Of a stretch of 64,000 nt of DNA, positions 1-8,332 are shown in pieces. A program made the translations under genes and the position numbers. Source of the stretch: Arsenicicoccus dermatophilus (GTDB taxonomy: Bacteria; Actinomycetota; Actinomycetes; Actinomycetales; Dermatophilaceae). Within the stretch, counting starts at the first letter, position 1. Each line of letters starts with the position of its first letter. The notes below the pieces were generated by a model. That model was not told the origin of the DNA. It did not search any database and was given only the letters and a program-made list of their open reading frames with translations. The stretch lies in assembly GCF_022568795.1 (NCBI RefSeq), contig NZ_JAKZHU010000001.1:1612001-1676000 (forward strand). Reading direction: 5' to 3'.

Positions 1-41
1 GTCGTCGGCGTGGGCAGGTCCTGCGGCTGGGAGTCACTCAT
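1..41 (-). CDS. 5' end of a gene, probably 23S rRNA methyltransferase RlmN (partial)
   Basis: Only the first 13 codons are inside the window, starting at an ATG read leftwards from position 41 and preceded by a G-rich ribosome binding stretch (positions 43-50). The residues (M-S-D-S-Q-P-Q-D-L-P...) do not identify a family. The rlmN assignment rests only on position: rlmN usually lies directly downstream of cdsA in actinobacteria. The gap to the cdsA stop is 22 bases, so it is probably the last gene of the frr-cdsA operon. Confidence 0.45.
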   Translation of the reverse strand, partial: MSDSQPQDLPTPT

Positions 42-63
42 CGCCCCCCCATTGTCGCAGCCC

Positions 64-972
64 TCACACCAGATAGGTGATGACCAGCCAGCACATCGGC
101 GCCGTCAGCAGCAGCGAGTCCAGCCGGTCCATGATCCCGCCGTGGCCGGGAAGGATGTCTCCCATGTCCTTGATGCCGAGGTCGCGCTTGATGACGGACT
201 CGCACAGGTCGCCCACGGTCGCCGTCACGCAGGCGCCCGCCCCGAGCAGCAGTCCCGCCCACCAGGGCGCCTGGAGCAGCCACCCCACGCAGACGGCCCC
301 CACGACCATGCAGGTCACCATGGACCCGGCGAAGCCCTCCCAGGACTTCTTCGGCGAGACCGACGGCGCCATCGGGTGCCTTCCCTTGAGCACGCCCACG
401 GCATAGCCGCCGATGTCGCTGAACACCGTCACGGCGATGAAGGTCACCACCTTGAGCTCGCCCGAGGGCTGGGCGAGCAGCATGATGCAGAAGCTCGCGA
501 GGAGCGGGACGTAGGCCAGCGTCAGCGCCGCTCCCCCGACGTCGCGCATCGCGTCCCGGATTCCCAGCAGGGTCCGCCAAACGACCACCACGGCCAGGGT
601 CACGGTGAAGGCGAGGGTGAGGGCGCGGGGCCCACCGGCATACGCGCTGAGGAGCATCGCGAGCCCGCCCACGACGGTGGGGATCACCGGGACCCGCACG
701 TGGCCGTTGCGCACGGCCCGGACGACCTCGGTCATGCCGATGACGATGGCCACGGCCACCAGGGCCAGGAAGGCCCGTGGGTCCCACACCAGGGTCCCCA
801 CGATGGCGGCCGCCAGGGCCACGCCGACGCCGATGGCGGCGGGCAGGTCTCGGCCCGCCTTGCCGGGCGTGCGGGCTCGACGCGCGTCCGCGAGGGCTCG
901 CTGGATCCTGCGCTGCAGGCGCGAGCCCTCGCGGGCGTGCGGGAGGTCGGGCGTCGTCATGGTCGTCCGCAC
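64..972 (-). CDS. cdsA: Phosphatidate cytidylyltransferase
   Basis: Converts phosphatidic acid and CTP to CDP-diacylglycerol at the membrane, the branch point of phospholipid synthesis. The 302-residue product has a basic cytosolic N-terminus (about residues 1-45), then a series of hydrophobic segments. Near the C-terminus it carries the family signature: a G-H-G-G-I-M-D-R-x-D-S stretch with the conserved acidic residues. The start is a GTG at 972; an ATG four codons later is equally possible. It lies 8 bases downstream of frr and is probably cotranscribed with it. Confidence 0.95.
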   Translation of the reverse strand: MRTTMTTPDLPHAREGSRLQRRIQRALADARRARTPGKAGRDLPAAIGVGVALAAAIVGTLVWDPRAFLALVAVAIVIGMTEVVRAVRNGHVRVPVIPTVVGGLAMLLSAYAGGPRALTLAFTVTLAVVVVWRTLLGIRDAMRDVGGAALTLAYVPLLASFCIMLLAQPSGELKVVTFIAVTVFSDIGGYAVGVLKGRHPMAPSVSPKKSWEGFAGSMVTCMVVGAVCVGWLLQAPWWAGLLLGAGACVTATVGDLCESVIKRDLGIKDMGDILPGHGGIMDRLDSLLLTAPMCWLVITYLV

Positions 973-980
973 CAGCTGGC

Positions 981-1538
981 TCAGACCTCGAGCAGCTCGG
1001 ACTCCTTGCCCTTGAGCAGCACGTCGACCTGGTCGGTGTACTTCTTCGTCAGGCCGTCGAGCTCCTTCTCGGCGCGGCTGCCGTCGTCCTCGCCGACCTC
1101 GCCGTCCTTGACGAGCTTGTCGAGCTGGTCCTTGGCGTGACGACGCACGTTGCGGATCGAGACCTTGGCGTGCTCGCCCTTCTCGCGGGCGATCTTGATG
1201 TACTCCTTGCGGCGCTCCTGGGTCAGCTCCGGGAGGTTGATCCGCAGGACACCGCCGTCCTCGGAGGGGTTCAACCCCAGGCTGGACGCGCGCAGGGCCT
1301 TCTCCACGTCGCGGACCGCACCCTTGTCGAAGGGGGTGATCAGGACCATGCGGGCCTCGGGGACCTGGATCGAGGCGAGCTGCTGCAGCGGGGTCGGGGC
1401 GCCGTAGTAGTCGACCATGATCTTCTGGAACAGGGCGGGGTTGGCCCGGCCGGTGCGGATCGCCGCGAAGTCCTCCTTGGCGACCTCGACGGCCTTGTCC
1501 ATCTTGTCCTCGGCCTCGAGCATGATGTCGTCGATCAT
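981..1538 (-). CDS. frr: Ribosome recycling factor
   Basis: Splits post-termination ribosomes together with EF-G. The 185-residue length is normal for RRF. The start ATG at 1538 has a GGAGGA ribosome binding site eight bases upstream, which rules out the longer reading frame starting at 1604. The conserved core (R-T-G-R-A-N-P near residue 30 and the N-V-R-R-H-A-K-D segment) is present. It lies 93 bases downstream of pyrH, in the classic pyrH-frr-cdsA order. Confidence 0.97.
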   Translation of the reverse strand: MIDDIMLEAEDKMDKAVEVAKEDFAAIRTGRANPALFQKIMVDYYGAPTPLQQLASIQVPEARMVLITPFDKGAVRDVEKALRASSLGLNPSEDGGVLRINLPELTQERRKEYIKIAREKGEHAKVSIRNVRRHAKDQLDKLVKDGEVGEDDGSRAEKELDGLTKKYTDQVDVLLKGKESELLEV

Positions 1539-1631
1539 GGTGTCCTCCAGCGTCTTTCGGTATGGCGAAGAAAAATACGGGGCAGATCTGGCTCCGGGCC
1601 GCACGGGGTCACCCGCAGACCCGCGGGTGTC

Positions 1632-2387
1632 TCAGGCGGTGACGAGCGTGCCGATGCGGTCCCCGCGGACGGCGGCGGCGACGTTGCCCGCGCCCTCCAT
1701 CCCGAAGACGATCATCGGCAGCTTGTTGTCCATGCACAGGCTGAAGGCCGCCGCGTCGACGACCTTGAGGTTGCGCGAGAGCGCCTCGGCGTAGGACAGC
1801 GTGTCATAGCGCTTGGCCGTCGGCGTGGTGCGCGGGTCGGCGTCGTACACCCCGTCGACGCCGTTCTTGGCGATCAGGACGGCGTCGCACCGGGTCTCCA
1901 GGGCCCGCTGGGCGCTGACCGTGTCGGTGGAGAAGTACGGCATGCCGGCGCCGGCGCCGAAGATCACGACCCGGCCCTTGTCCAGGTGTCGCATCGCGCG
2001 GCGCGGGATGTAAGGCTCGGCGACCTGGGTCATCTCGATCGCGCTCTGGACCCGCGTCTCGATGCCTTCCTTCTCCAGGAAGTCCTGCAGCGCCAGGCAG
2101 TTCATCACGGTGCCCAGCATGCCGATGTAGTCGGCGCGGGAGCGGTCCATGCCCTTCTCCTGCAGCTGGGCGCCGCGGAAGAAGTTGCCGCCGCCGATGA
2201 CCACGCAGACCTGCACGCCGCTGCGCACGGCCTCGGCGATCTGTCGGGCGATGCCACGCACGACGTCCGGGTCCAGACCGACCTTGCCGCCGCCGAAGAC
2301 CTCGCCCGAGAGCTTGAGCAGGACGCGCTGATAGCCGCGGTTCCCGTCGGGCGCCTGGGGCTCGGGGCGGGTGGTGGCTGCGGTCAT
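1632..2387 (-). CDS. pyrH: UMP kinase
   Basis: Phosphorylates UMP to UDP in the cytosol; bacterial UMP kinases are hexamers of the amino-acid-kinase fold. The 251-residue protein shows the L-L-K-L-S-G-E phosphate loop near residue 25, the [10 protein letters not shown] segment and the [15 protein letters not shown] nucleotide-binding segment. The first 18 residues are an Ala/Pro/Thr-rich extension. The start ATG has a GAGGAG site. A strong hairpin upstream (2452-2488) separates it from tsf, so it probably has its own promoter. Confidence 0.97.
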   Translation of the reverse strand: MTAATTRPEPQAPDGNRGYQRVLLKLSGEVFGGGKVGLDPDVVRGIARQIAEAVRSGVQVCVVIGGGNFFRGAQLQEKGMDRSRADYIGMLGTVMNCLALQDFLEKEGIETRVQSAIEMTQVAEPYIPRRAMRHLDKGRVVIFGAGAGMPYFSTDTVSAQRALETRCDAVLIAKNGVDGVYDADPRTTPTAKRYDTLSYAEALSRNLKVVDAAAFSLCMDNKLPMIVFGMEGAGNVAAAVRGDRIGTLVTA

Positions 2388-2451
2388 GTCGGCTCCTCGT
2401 CACGGGCTCGTGGCCGGATCGTCGGCCAGGGTTCAGTGTTTCATACTGCGA

Positions 2452-2488
2452 CCGGGCCCGGCCCACCACGAGGGTGGGCCGGGCCCGG
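2452..2488 (-). terminator. Terminator-like hairpin after tsf
   Basis: A perfect 16-bp inverted repeat (2452-2467 and 2473-2488) with the 5-base loop ACGAG lies 32 bases past the tsf stop. There is no T-tract, which is common for actinobacterial hairpin terminators. It separates rpsB-tsf transcription from pyrH. Confidence 0.7.
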
Positions 2489-2519
2489 GGTGCTCGACGA
2501 CGGTGGTCGCCGGTGTGGA

Positions 2520-3347
2520 TCAGCTGCCGACGCGGTAGCGGACGAAGGACTTCGCCGTGGCGCCGCCCTCCTCCAGGACCTTGCCGACGGTCTTCTTGGC
2601 GTCCTTGGCGAAGGCCTGCTCGAGCAGGACGTTTTCCTTGAAGAAGCCGTTGACGCGGCCCTCGACGATCTTGGGCAGGGCCGCCTCGGGCTTGCCCTCC
2701 TCCTTCGCCGTCTCCTCGGCGATGCGGCGCTCGTTGGCGACCGTCTCGGCGTCGATGTCCTCGCGGGACAGGACGTTCGGGGAGAACGCGGCGATGTGCA
2801 GCGCCACGTCGTGGGCCACGGACTCGTCGCCGCCCTCGGTCACCAGCAGGACACCGATCTGCGCGGGCAGGTCGGGGCTGGTCTTGTGCAGGTAGGACGT
2901 GACCTTCTCGCCCTCGAGGCGGGCGACCCGCTTGACCTCGATCTTCTCGCCGATGGTGGCGTTGGCCTCGTCCAGCAGCTCCTTGACGGTCTTGCCGTCG
3001 ACGGTGTGGGCGAGCAGGGTCGCGGCGTCCGCGGCCTTGGCGTCCACGGCGGCCTGCAGGACGGTGTCGGCCAGCTGGCCGAACTTGTCGCCCTTGGCGA
3101 CGAAGTCGGTCTCGCAGAGGACCTCGACCAGGGTGCCGACGCCACCGTCGACGTGGGCGCGGACCAGACCGTTGGAGGTCGCGCGACCCTCGCGCTTGGT
3201 GACGCCCTTGAGGCCCTTGACGCGCAGGATCTCGGTGGCGCGAGCCTGGTCGCCGTCGGCCTCGTCCAGGGCCTTCTTGACGTCGAGCATGCCGGCGCCG
3301 GTCTTCTCGCGGAGCGCCTTGATGTCAGCAGCGGTGTAGTTAGCCAT
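2520..3347 (-). CDS. tsf: Elongation factor Ts
   Basis: Nucleotide exchange factor for EF-Tu. The 275-residue protein has the N-terminal UBA-like region (L-R-E-K-T-G-A-G-M-L-D-V-K-K-A-L) and the core C-E-T-D-F-V-A-K motif that contacts EF-Tu near residue 78. It follows rpsB at a spacing of 57 bases, the standard rpsB-tsf pairing, and is read from the rpsB promoter. Confidence 0.98.
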   Translation of the reverse strand: MANYTAADIKALREKTGAGMLDVKKALDEADGDQARATEILRVKGLKGVTKREGRATSNGLVRAHVDGGVGTLVEVLCETDFVAKGDKFGQLADTVLQAAVDAKAADAATLLAHTVDGKTVKELLDEANATIGEKIEVKRVARLEGEKVTSYLHKTSPDLPAQIGVLLVTEGGDESVAHDVALHIAAFSPNVLSREDIDAETVANERRIAEETAKEEGKPEAALPKIVEGRVNGFFKENVLLEQAFAKDAKKTVGKVLEEGGATAKSFVRYRVGS

Positions 3348-3404
3348 GTTCGTAGCTACTTTCTACGCAGGTGGTGGGTGTACGCGTGCGGTGACTGCTG
3401 GGGC

Positions 3405-4259
3405 TCAGGCCTGCGGGGCCGGAGTCGCGTCGGCCTCGGTGGTGGCCTGCTCGGCGGGGGCCTCGGCGGGTGCTGCGGGCTGCTCGGCGGCGGCCTCGGC
3501 GTAGAGCTCGCGCTCCCACTCGGCCAGCGGCTCGGCGCCGGTGGACTCCTCGCTCGACGAGCGGCCGGAGGAGCGGGCGACCAGGCCCTCGGCGACGGCG
3601 TCGGCGATCACGCGGGTCAGCAGGGTGACCGAGCGGATGGCGTCGTCGTTGCCCGGGATCTTGTAGTCGACCTCGTCGGGGTCGCAGTTGGTGTCCAGGA
3701 TCGCGATGACCGGCAGGCCCAGCTTGCGCGCCTCGTCGACGGCGAGGTGCTCCTTCTTGGTGTCGACGATCCACACGGCCGAGGGGACCTTGGCCATGTT
3801 CCGGATGCCGCCGAGGGTCTTCTCGAGCTTGTCCTTCTCGCGCTTGAGGACGAGGAGCTCCTTCTTGGTGCGACCGGAGCCGGCCACGTCGTCGAAGTCG
3901 ATCTCCTCGAGCTCCTTGAGGCGCGTGAGGCGCTTGGAGACCGTCTGGAAGTTGGTCAGCATGCCGCCGAGCCAACGGTGGTTGACGTAGGGCATCCCCA
4001 CGCGGGTGGCCTGCTCGGCGACCGGCTCCTGGGCCTGCTTCTTGGTGCCGACGAAGAGCACCGTGCCGCCGTGGGCGACGGTGGCCTTGACGAACTCGAA
4101 GGCGTCGTTGATGTAGGTCAGCGACTGCTGCAGGTCGATGATGTAGATGCCGTTGCGCTCGGTGAGGATGAAGCGCTTCATCTTGGGGTTCCAGCGACGG
4201 GTCTGGTGCCCGAAGTGGACGCCGCTCTCGAGGAGCTGGCGCATGGTGACGACGGCCAT
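3405..4259 (-). CDS. rpsB: 30S ribosomal protein S2
   Basis: The 284-residue protein has the canonical S2 fold: [14 protein letters not shown] near the N-terminus and the [12 protein letters not shown] segment. The C-terminal 50 or so residues form an Ala/Pro/Glu-rich low-complexity tail absent from shorter S2 proteins. The 299-base upstream gap to the divergent aminotransferase gene is long enough for an untranslated leader. Confidence 0.98.
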   Translation of the reverse strand: MAVVTMRQLLESGVHFGHQTRRWNPKMKRFILTERNGIYIIDLQQSLTYINDAFEFVKATVAHGGTVLFVGTKKQAQEPVAEQATRVGMPYVNHRWLGGMLTNFQTVSKRLTRLKELEEIDFDDVAGSGRTKKELLVLKREKDKLEKTLGGIRNMAKVPSAVWIVDTKKEHLAVDEARKLGLPVIAILDTNCDPDEVDYKIPGNDDAIRSVTLLTRVIADAVAEGLVARSSGRSSSEESTGAEPLAEWERELYAEAAAEQPAAPAEAPAEQATTEADATPAPQA

Positions 4260-4461
4260 GCCGAGGTCTCGCTCTCTTGTCGTTGTCAGTTACCCACGAC
4301 CGACGACGGGTGCCGCGGCCGTGCCTGGCGCCTGCGTACGCACCCCGCCGGGTGTCCCCGGACTGCCGTGGTGCGCCCCGGTGCTCACCCCAACGGGTGA
4401 CCTCCGGCGAGAAGGCGCGCGAATTCGGGAGCGTGCGCGCAGGCACATCTCCCGTCCTGCC

Positions 4462-4491
4462 ATGGTACGGCTCCGACCGGGGCCCTCCTAA
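4462..4491 (-). promoter_or_regulatory. rpsB: Candidate rpsB-tsf promoter and leader
   Basis: Read on the minus strand, a TTAGGA -35-like hexamer (4491-4486) is followed after 18 bases by TACCAT (4467-4462). This would give a leader of roughly 195 bases before rpsB. A 6-bp hairpin with a 4-base loop lies within it at 4385-4400. The rest of 4260-4558 shows nothing else I can name. The spacing is plausible but the -35 is poor, so this is a weak call. Confidence 0.3.
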
Positions 4492-4545
4492 TCGTCATAC
4501 CGGATCGTCCCTGGACGGATGGGTGGCGTTCGCCGGCCGCCGCGC

Positions 4546-4551
4546 TACATT
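4546..4551 (+). promoter_or_regulatory. -10 element for a leaderless aminotransferase transcript
   Basis: TACATT ends 7 bases before the ATG at 4559, and no Shine-Dalgarno sequence lies between. Transcription would begin at or within a base of the start codon. Confidence 0.55.
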
Positions 4552-4558
4552 CCGCGGT

Positions 4559-5749
4559 ATGCCGCTCCCCCAGCACCCGGCCCTCGCATCCTTCGGCACC
4601 ACGATCTTCGCCGAGATGACGGGCCTCGCCCAGGAGCACGACGCCGTCAACCTCGGTCAGGGCTTCCGGGACGAGGACGGTCCTGGCGAGATGCTCGAGG
4701 CCGCCGCCCGCGCCATCCACGAGGGGGCCAACCAGTACCCGCCCGCGGCCGGTCTGCCGGTGCTGCGGGAGGCGATCGCCGAGCACCAACGACGGTGGTA
4801 CGGGCTGGACCTCGACCCGACCGACCAGGTGCAGGTCACGGTCGGGGCCACCGAGGCGGTCGCCGTCTGCCTGCTCACGCTGGTCCGCCCGGGCGACGAG
4901 GTGGTCGTCATCGAGCCGGCCTACGACTCCTACGCCGCCTGCATCGCCCTGGCCGGCGGGGTGGCGCGCCCGGTGACGCTGCGCTTCCCCGACTTCCGGC
5001 TGGACCCGCAGGAGCTGCGCGCGGCCTTCACGTCCCGCACCCGCGTCGTGCTCGTGAACTCCCCGCACAACCCCACCGGGCGGGTCCTGGACACCACCGA
5101 GCTGCAGGCGATCGCCGACCTCGCGCAGGAGCACGACGCCTGGGTCGTCTCCGACGAGGTCTACGAGCACCTCACCTTCGACGGTGTCGATCACGTCCCG
5201 ATCACCACCCTGCCCGGCATGGCACGACGGACCATCACCATCTCGTCGGCGGGCAAGACCTTCTCCGCCACCGGGTGGAAGGTCGGCTGGCTCACCGGGC
5301 CCCCCGACGCCGTCGCCGGCATCCGCCAGGTCAAGCAGTTCCTCACCTTCGCCCACGCCGCGCCCTTCCAGCTGGGCGTCGCCGCCGCCCTCGCCCTGCC
5401 CGACGAGCGCGTCCAGGAGGTCGCCTCCCGTCTGCAGCGGCGCCGGGACCTGCTGGTCACCGGGCTGCGCGACGCGGGCCTGCCCGTCAGCATGCCTGCG
5501 GGGACCTACTTCGTGGTGGCCGACCTCGCCCCGCTCGGCTGGCGCGACGCCGCCCGGGACGCCCGCACGATGGCGCAGGACCTCGGCGTCGTGGGCATCC
5601 CGGTGGCGGTCTTCCACAGCGACGACCACGAGGCCCGGACCCTCGCCAGGTTCGCCTTCTGCAAGCAGGAGCCGGTCCTGCAGGAGGCGGTGCGCCGCCT
5701 CACCCGACGAGGGCCGGGCGCCCGCGAGCTGCTGCCGGCTCAGGGATAG
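4559..5749 (+). CDS. PLP-dependent class I/II aminotransferase
   Basis: The 396-residue protein is of the aspartate-aminotransferase fold I type. It has N171 in the H-N-P-T-G motif, D199 and Y202 in S-D-E-V-Y, and the Schiff-base lysine K233 in S-S-A-G-K-T-F. The overall pattern (V-N-L-G-Q-G-F at the N-terminus) resembles kynurenine/methionine aminotransferases (YbdL type) and DapC-like enzymes; the substrate cannot be fixed from sequence. The start at 4559 is supported by the leaderless -10 element. The 3' end overlaps the convergent DUF3152 gene by 10 bases. Confidence 0.92.
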   Translation: MPLPQHPALASFGTTIFAEMTGLAQEHDAVNLGQGFRDEDGPGEMLEAAARAIHEGANQYPPAAGLPVLREAIAEHQRRWYGLDLDPTDQVQVTVGATEAVAVCLLTLVRPGDEVVVIEPAYDSYAACIALAGGVARPVTLRFPDFRLDPQELRAAFTSRTRVVLVNSPHNPTGRVLDTTELQAIADLAQEHDAWVVSDEVYEHLTFDGVDHVPITTLPGMARRTITISSAGKTFSATGWKVGWLTGPPDAVAGIRQVKQFLTFAHAAPFQLGVAAALALPDERVQEVASRLQRRRDLLVTGLRDAGLPVSMPAGTYFVVADLAPLGWRDAARDARTMAQDLGVVGIPVAVFHSDDHEARTLARFAFCKQEPVLQEAVRRLTRRGPGARELLPAQG

Positions 5750-6630
5750 GGCCAGGCCACGCAGCCCTGCAGGGTCTTGGTCTGCTGCAGCATCACCGGC
5801 GCCGGCCGTCCCGGGCCCGGACAGCCGACGTGCCCGTGGCCCAGGCCGTGCCCCACCTCGTGGTTGATGAGATAGATGCGGTAGCGCGCGAGGTCCTTGC
5901 CGTAGGTGTAGGCCCCTGTCACCCAGCGCTGGGCGTTGATCCAGGCCGTTCCGTCGTTGAAGCACGAGACGACGCTGTTCGTCCGCAGCGGTCGACAGCC
6001 CGCGTCCACGGTCCCCGGGCTGGCGAGGGCCACGCGGATCTGCGGCCGGATCCCGGCTGCCACCTGCTGGGGGGACAGACCGACCCACCGCACGTGGTCG
6101 GCCCCCTGCCATCCCCGCGGGTCCAGCAGGGTGGCGGCCACCGCGGTCGCGAACGCCTCGGCGTCCTGCGGCAGCCCGTCCTCCACGGCGATCGAGTAGG
6201 TCACGACGCGCCCCGGAGCGGTCGACGGTGCGCTGCGGCTCGCCAGCGTCGTGAACGTGCCCCGGCCGTGCTGCGGGACGTGGGGCGAGATGTCGCCATA
6301 CACCCCGTGGGAGCCGCCCTGGTCGTCGTCGGCGCCCTTGGTCGGGGTCGGGGTCGAGGGAGCGGGGGTGGCCCGGGAGGACGCGGTCGTGGGAGACGGT
6401 GGTGCGGGGACGGGCGACGAGGTGCTCGGGGCGGGAGCGGCTGCCTGGTTCGCCGGGCGAGGCCGCAGGGTCCATGCCCCCAGCACGCCGACGAGCAGGA
6501 CGAGCGTGACCGCCAGGGTTCGCAGGAAGCGGCGGCGCCGGCGGGTGCTCCACCGCCGACCGGACCGGTGGACCGGCGGGAGCCCCTCGTGCCGGCCGTG
6601 GCTGGGCACCTGATGTCGAGACTCGCGCAC
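5740..6630 (-). CDS. Membrane-anchored DUF3152 protein with metzincin-like zinc motif
   Basis: The roughly 296-residue product starts with a basic stretch and one hydrophobic segment (about residues 38-58), so it is probably tethered outside the membrane. A Pro/Ser/Thr/Ala-rich linker follows (about 60-100), then the DUF3152 domain. That domain ends with HEVGHGLGHGH, an exact HExxHxxGxxH zinc-protease motif, and contains four Cys that may form disulfides. The GTG at 6630 was chosen because a TAGGGT -10 lies 6 bases upstream; a GTG two codons earlier is possible. Proteolytic activity is inferred from the motif only. Confidence 0.85.
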   Translation of the reverse strand: MRESRHQVPSHGRHEGLPPVHRSGRRWSTRRRRRFLRTLAVTLVLLVGVLGAWTLRPRPANQAAAPAPSTSSPVPAPPSPTTASSRATPAPSTPTPTKGADDDQGGSHGVYGDISPHVPQHGRGTFTTLASRSAPSTAPGRVVTYSIAVEDGLPQDAEAFATAVAATLLDPRGWQGADHVRWVGLSPQQVAAGIRPQIRVALASPGTVDAGCRPLRTNSVVSCFNDGTAWINAQRWVTGAYTYGKDLARYRIYLINHEVGHGLGHGHVGCPGPGRPAPVMLQQTKTLQGCVAWPYP

Positions 6631-6636
6631 GCCCAC

Positions 6637-6642
6637 ACCCTA
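6637..6642 (-). promoter_or_regulatory. -10 element for leaderless DUF3152 transcript
   Basis: On the minus strand TAGGGT is followed by 6 bases and then the GTG at 6630. This favours that start over the in-frame GTG at 6636, which directly abuts the hexamer. Confidence 0.5.
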
Positions 6643-6783
6643 GGCGACGCTCCTGCGTACTCCTCTCCGGTGGAAGGGGCTTCGTCCCCAGACGAGAAGG
6701 AACACCCACGGTCCGGACGTGCTCGTCCACAGGAGGCGCCGGCACCAGGACGGTCCCGGCGTCCGGGGTCCAGGCTCAGGGGT

Positions 6784-7329
6784 ATGCCGATCCCCGCTCC
6801 CCTGCTCACGATCCTCCCCCTCGTCCTCGGGCTGGCTCCGCTGGTAGCGCCCGCCCGCACCGCCGACCCGGGCACTTCCTTGCCGACGCCGCCGGTGGCC
6901 GCCACCGCCCCCGCGCCCCCGGTGGCTCGGACGAGATGGGTGTCACCGGTGACGCCGCCGGTGGTGCTCCACCCCTTCGTCGCCCCGGCGCACCGGTGGT
7001 CGCCCGGTCATCGTGGCGTCGACCTGGCCCTGCCGGTCGACGGGCAGGTGCGTGCGGCGGGAGCCGGCGTCGTGGCCTTCGCGGGGAAGGTGGCGGGCCG
7101 TCCGGTGGTGGCGGTGGACCACACCGGGATCCGGACGACCTACGAGTCCGTCCGGCCGGTGGTGTCGGTCGGACGGACCGTGGCGGCCGGAGAGCTCCTC
7201 GGCACGCTGGCCGGGCCCGGGCACTGCCCGCAGGGGTGCCTGCACTGGGGTGCGCTCCAGGGCGAGAACTATCTCGACCCGATGAGCCTGCTGGCGCCGC
7301 CGGAGATCGTGCTGCTCCCCCTGCGGTGA
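6784..7329 (+). CDS. Secreted M23-family (LytM-like) peptidase homologue
   Basis: The 181-residue protein has a signal peptide (hydrophobic residues about 5-22, A-x-A-like cleavage region), a Pro/Ala-rich linker and a compact LytM domain from about residue 70. G-H-R-G-V-D supplies the HxxxD zinc motif. The second motif reads C-L-H-W-G where classical M23 enzymes have H-x-H, so the first histidine, thought to be catalytic, is a cysteine. A divergent M23 gene upstream of rpsB is usual in actinobacteria. A role in peptidoglycan remodelling is inferred. The gene ends 5 bases from the convergent xerC stop. Confidence 0.88.
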   Translation: MPIPAPLLTILPLVLGLAPLVAPARTADPGTSLPTPPVAATAPAPPVARTRWVSPVTPPVVLHPFVAPAHRWSPGHRGVDLALPVDGQVRAAGAGVVAFAGKVAGRPVVAVDHTGIRTTYESVRPVVSVGRTVAAGELLGTLAGPGHCPQGCLHWGALQGENYLDPMSLLAPPEIVLLPLR

Positions 7330-7334
7330 GGGCC

Positions 7335-8240
7335 TCAGGCGCGGGGGTGCGCCTGCTGGTAGGCCCGTCGCAGCCGATCGACGGACACGTGCGTGTAGAT
7401 CTGCGTGGTCGACAGGTTCGCATGGCCCAGCAGCTCCTGCACGACCCGCAGGTCCGCCCCCCCGTCGAGCAGGTGGGTGGCAGCGCTGTGCCGCAGGCCG
7501 TGCGGGCCCAGGTCGCCCGCGCCTTCCACCTGGGCGACCGCCCGGTGCACCACCTCCCGGACCTGGCGCGGATCCACCCGGCGGCCCCGGCGCCCGAGGA
7601 ACAACGCCGGCCCGCTCGCGTCAGTCACCAGCTGTGGGCGGCCCCGCTCGAGCCAGGCCGCCAGCGACCGCTCGGCGGGGACCCCGTAGGGCACCGTGCG
7701 CTCCTTGGCACCCTTTCCCAGGACCCGGGCGGTCCGGGACGCGGGGTCGACGTCGTCGACGTCCAGGCCGACGAGCTCGCTCACGCGGACCCCGGTGGCG
7801 TAGAGCAGCTCCAGCATCGCCAGGTCCCGGAGCCGGAGCGGGTCGTCGGGCTGCTCCCGGGGCGCGGCCGCCGCGTCGAGCATGGCCTGCGCGTGACCCC
7901 GGTCGAGCACCTCCGGGAGGGTTCGCCGACGACGAGGCGCCGCGAGCCGAGCGGCCGGGTCCTCGGTGACGAGCCCGCGGCGGGTGGCCCAGGCGTAGAA
8001 GGACCGCGCCGCCGCCGCACGACGGGCGACCGTGGAGCGCGCCGCGCCCGCCTCGGCGTGCCGGGCGAGCCAGGCGCGCAGGTCCGGCAGCGCGAGCGCG
8101 AGCAGACCGCCGGCCCCCACCTCCCGGGCATAGCCGTCCAGGTGCCGCAGGTCTGCGACATAGGCCCGCACGGTGTGCTCCGAGCGGGCGCGCTCCACGA
8201 GCAGGTGCCGGGCGAACTCGTCCAGGGGGTCGGGCGCCAT
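7335..8240 (-). CDS. xerC: Tyrosine recombinase XerC-like
   Basis: Site-specific recombinase expected to resolve chromosome dimers at dif. The 301-residue protein has an N-terminal SAM-like core-binding domain (about 1-90) and a C-terminal catalytic domain with the full set R152, K176, H247, R250, H273 and nucleophile Y282. The ATG at 8240 has a GGGAGGGTGG site, so the longer frame upstream was rejected. It sits next to dprA, as xerC often does in actinobacteria; the XerC versus XerD identity relies on that context. Confidence 0.92.
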   Translation of the reverse strand: MAPDPLDEFARHLLVERARSEHTVRAYVADLRHLDGYAREVGAGGLLALALPDLRAWLARHAEAGAARSTVARRAAAARSFYAWATRRGLVTEDPAARLAAPRRRRTLPEVLDRGHAQAMLDAAAAPREQPDDPLRLRDLAMLELLYATGVRVSELVGLDVDDVDPASRTARVLGKGAKERTVPYGVPAERSLAAWLERGRPQLVTDASGPALFLGRRGRRVDPRQVREVVHRAVAQVEGAGDLGPHGLRHSAATHLLDGGADLRVVQELLGHANLSTTQIYTHVSVDRLRRAYQQAHPRA

Positions 8241-8332
8241 GGAGCCACCCTCCCAAGACCGCCTGGGGCCCGCGCGCACCCGGCCGCCGACGCGCCGCCG
8301 GCTGGTCCGTCAGGTCCGGGTCGCCCCCTCGA

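Noticed and set aside
777-4400. Very long open frame on the plus strand across cdsA, frr, pyrH, tsf and rpsB
   Set aside because: It is the antisense frame of five well-supported minus-strand genes, a normal by-product of high-GC codon bias; its residues are low-complexity and match no family.
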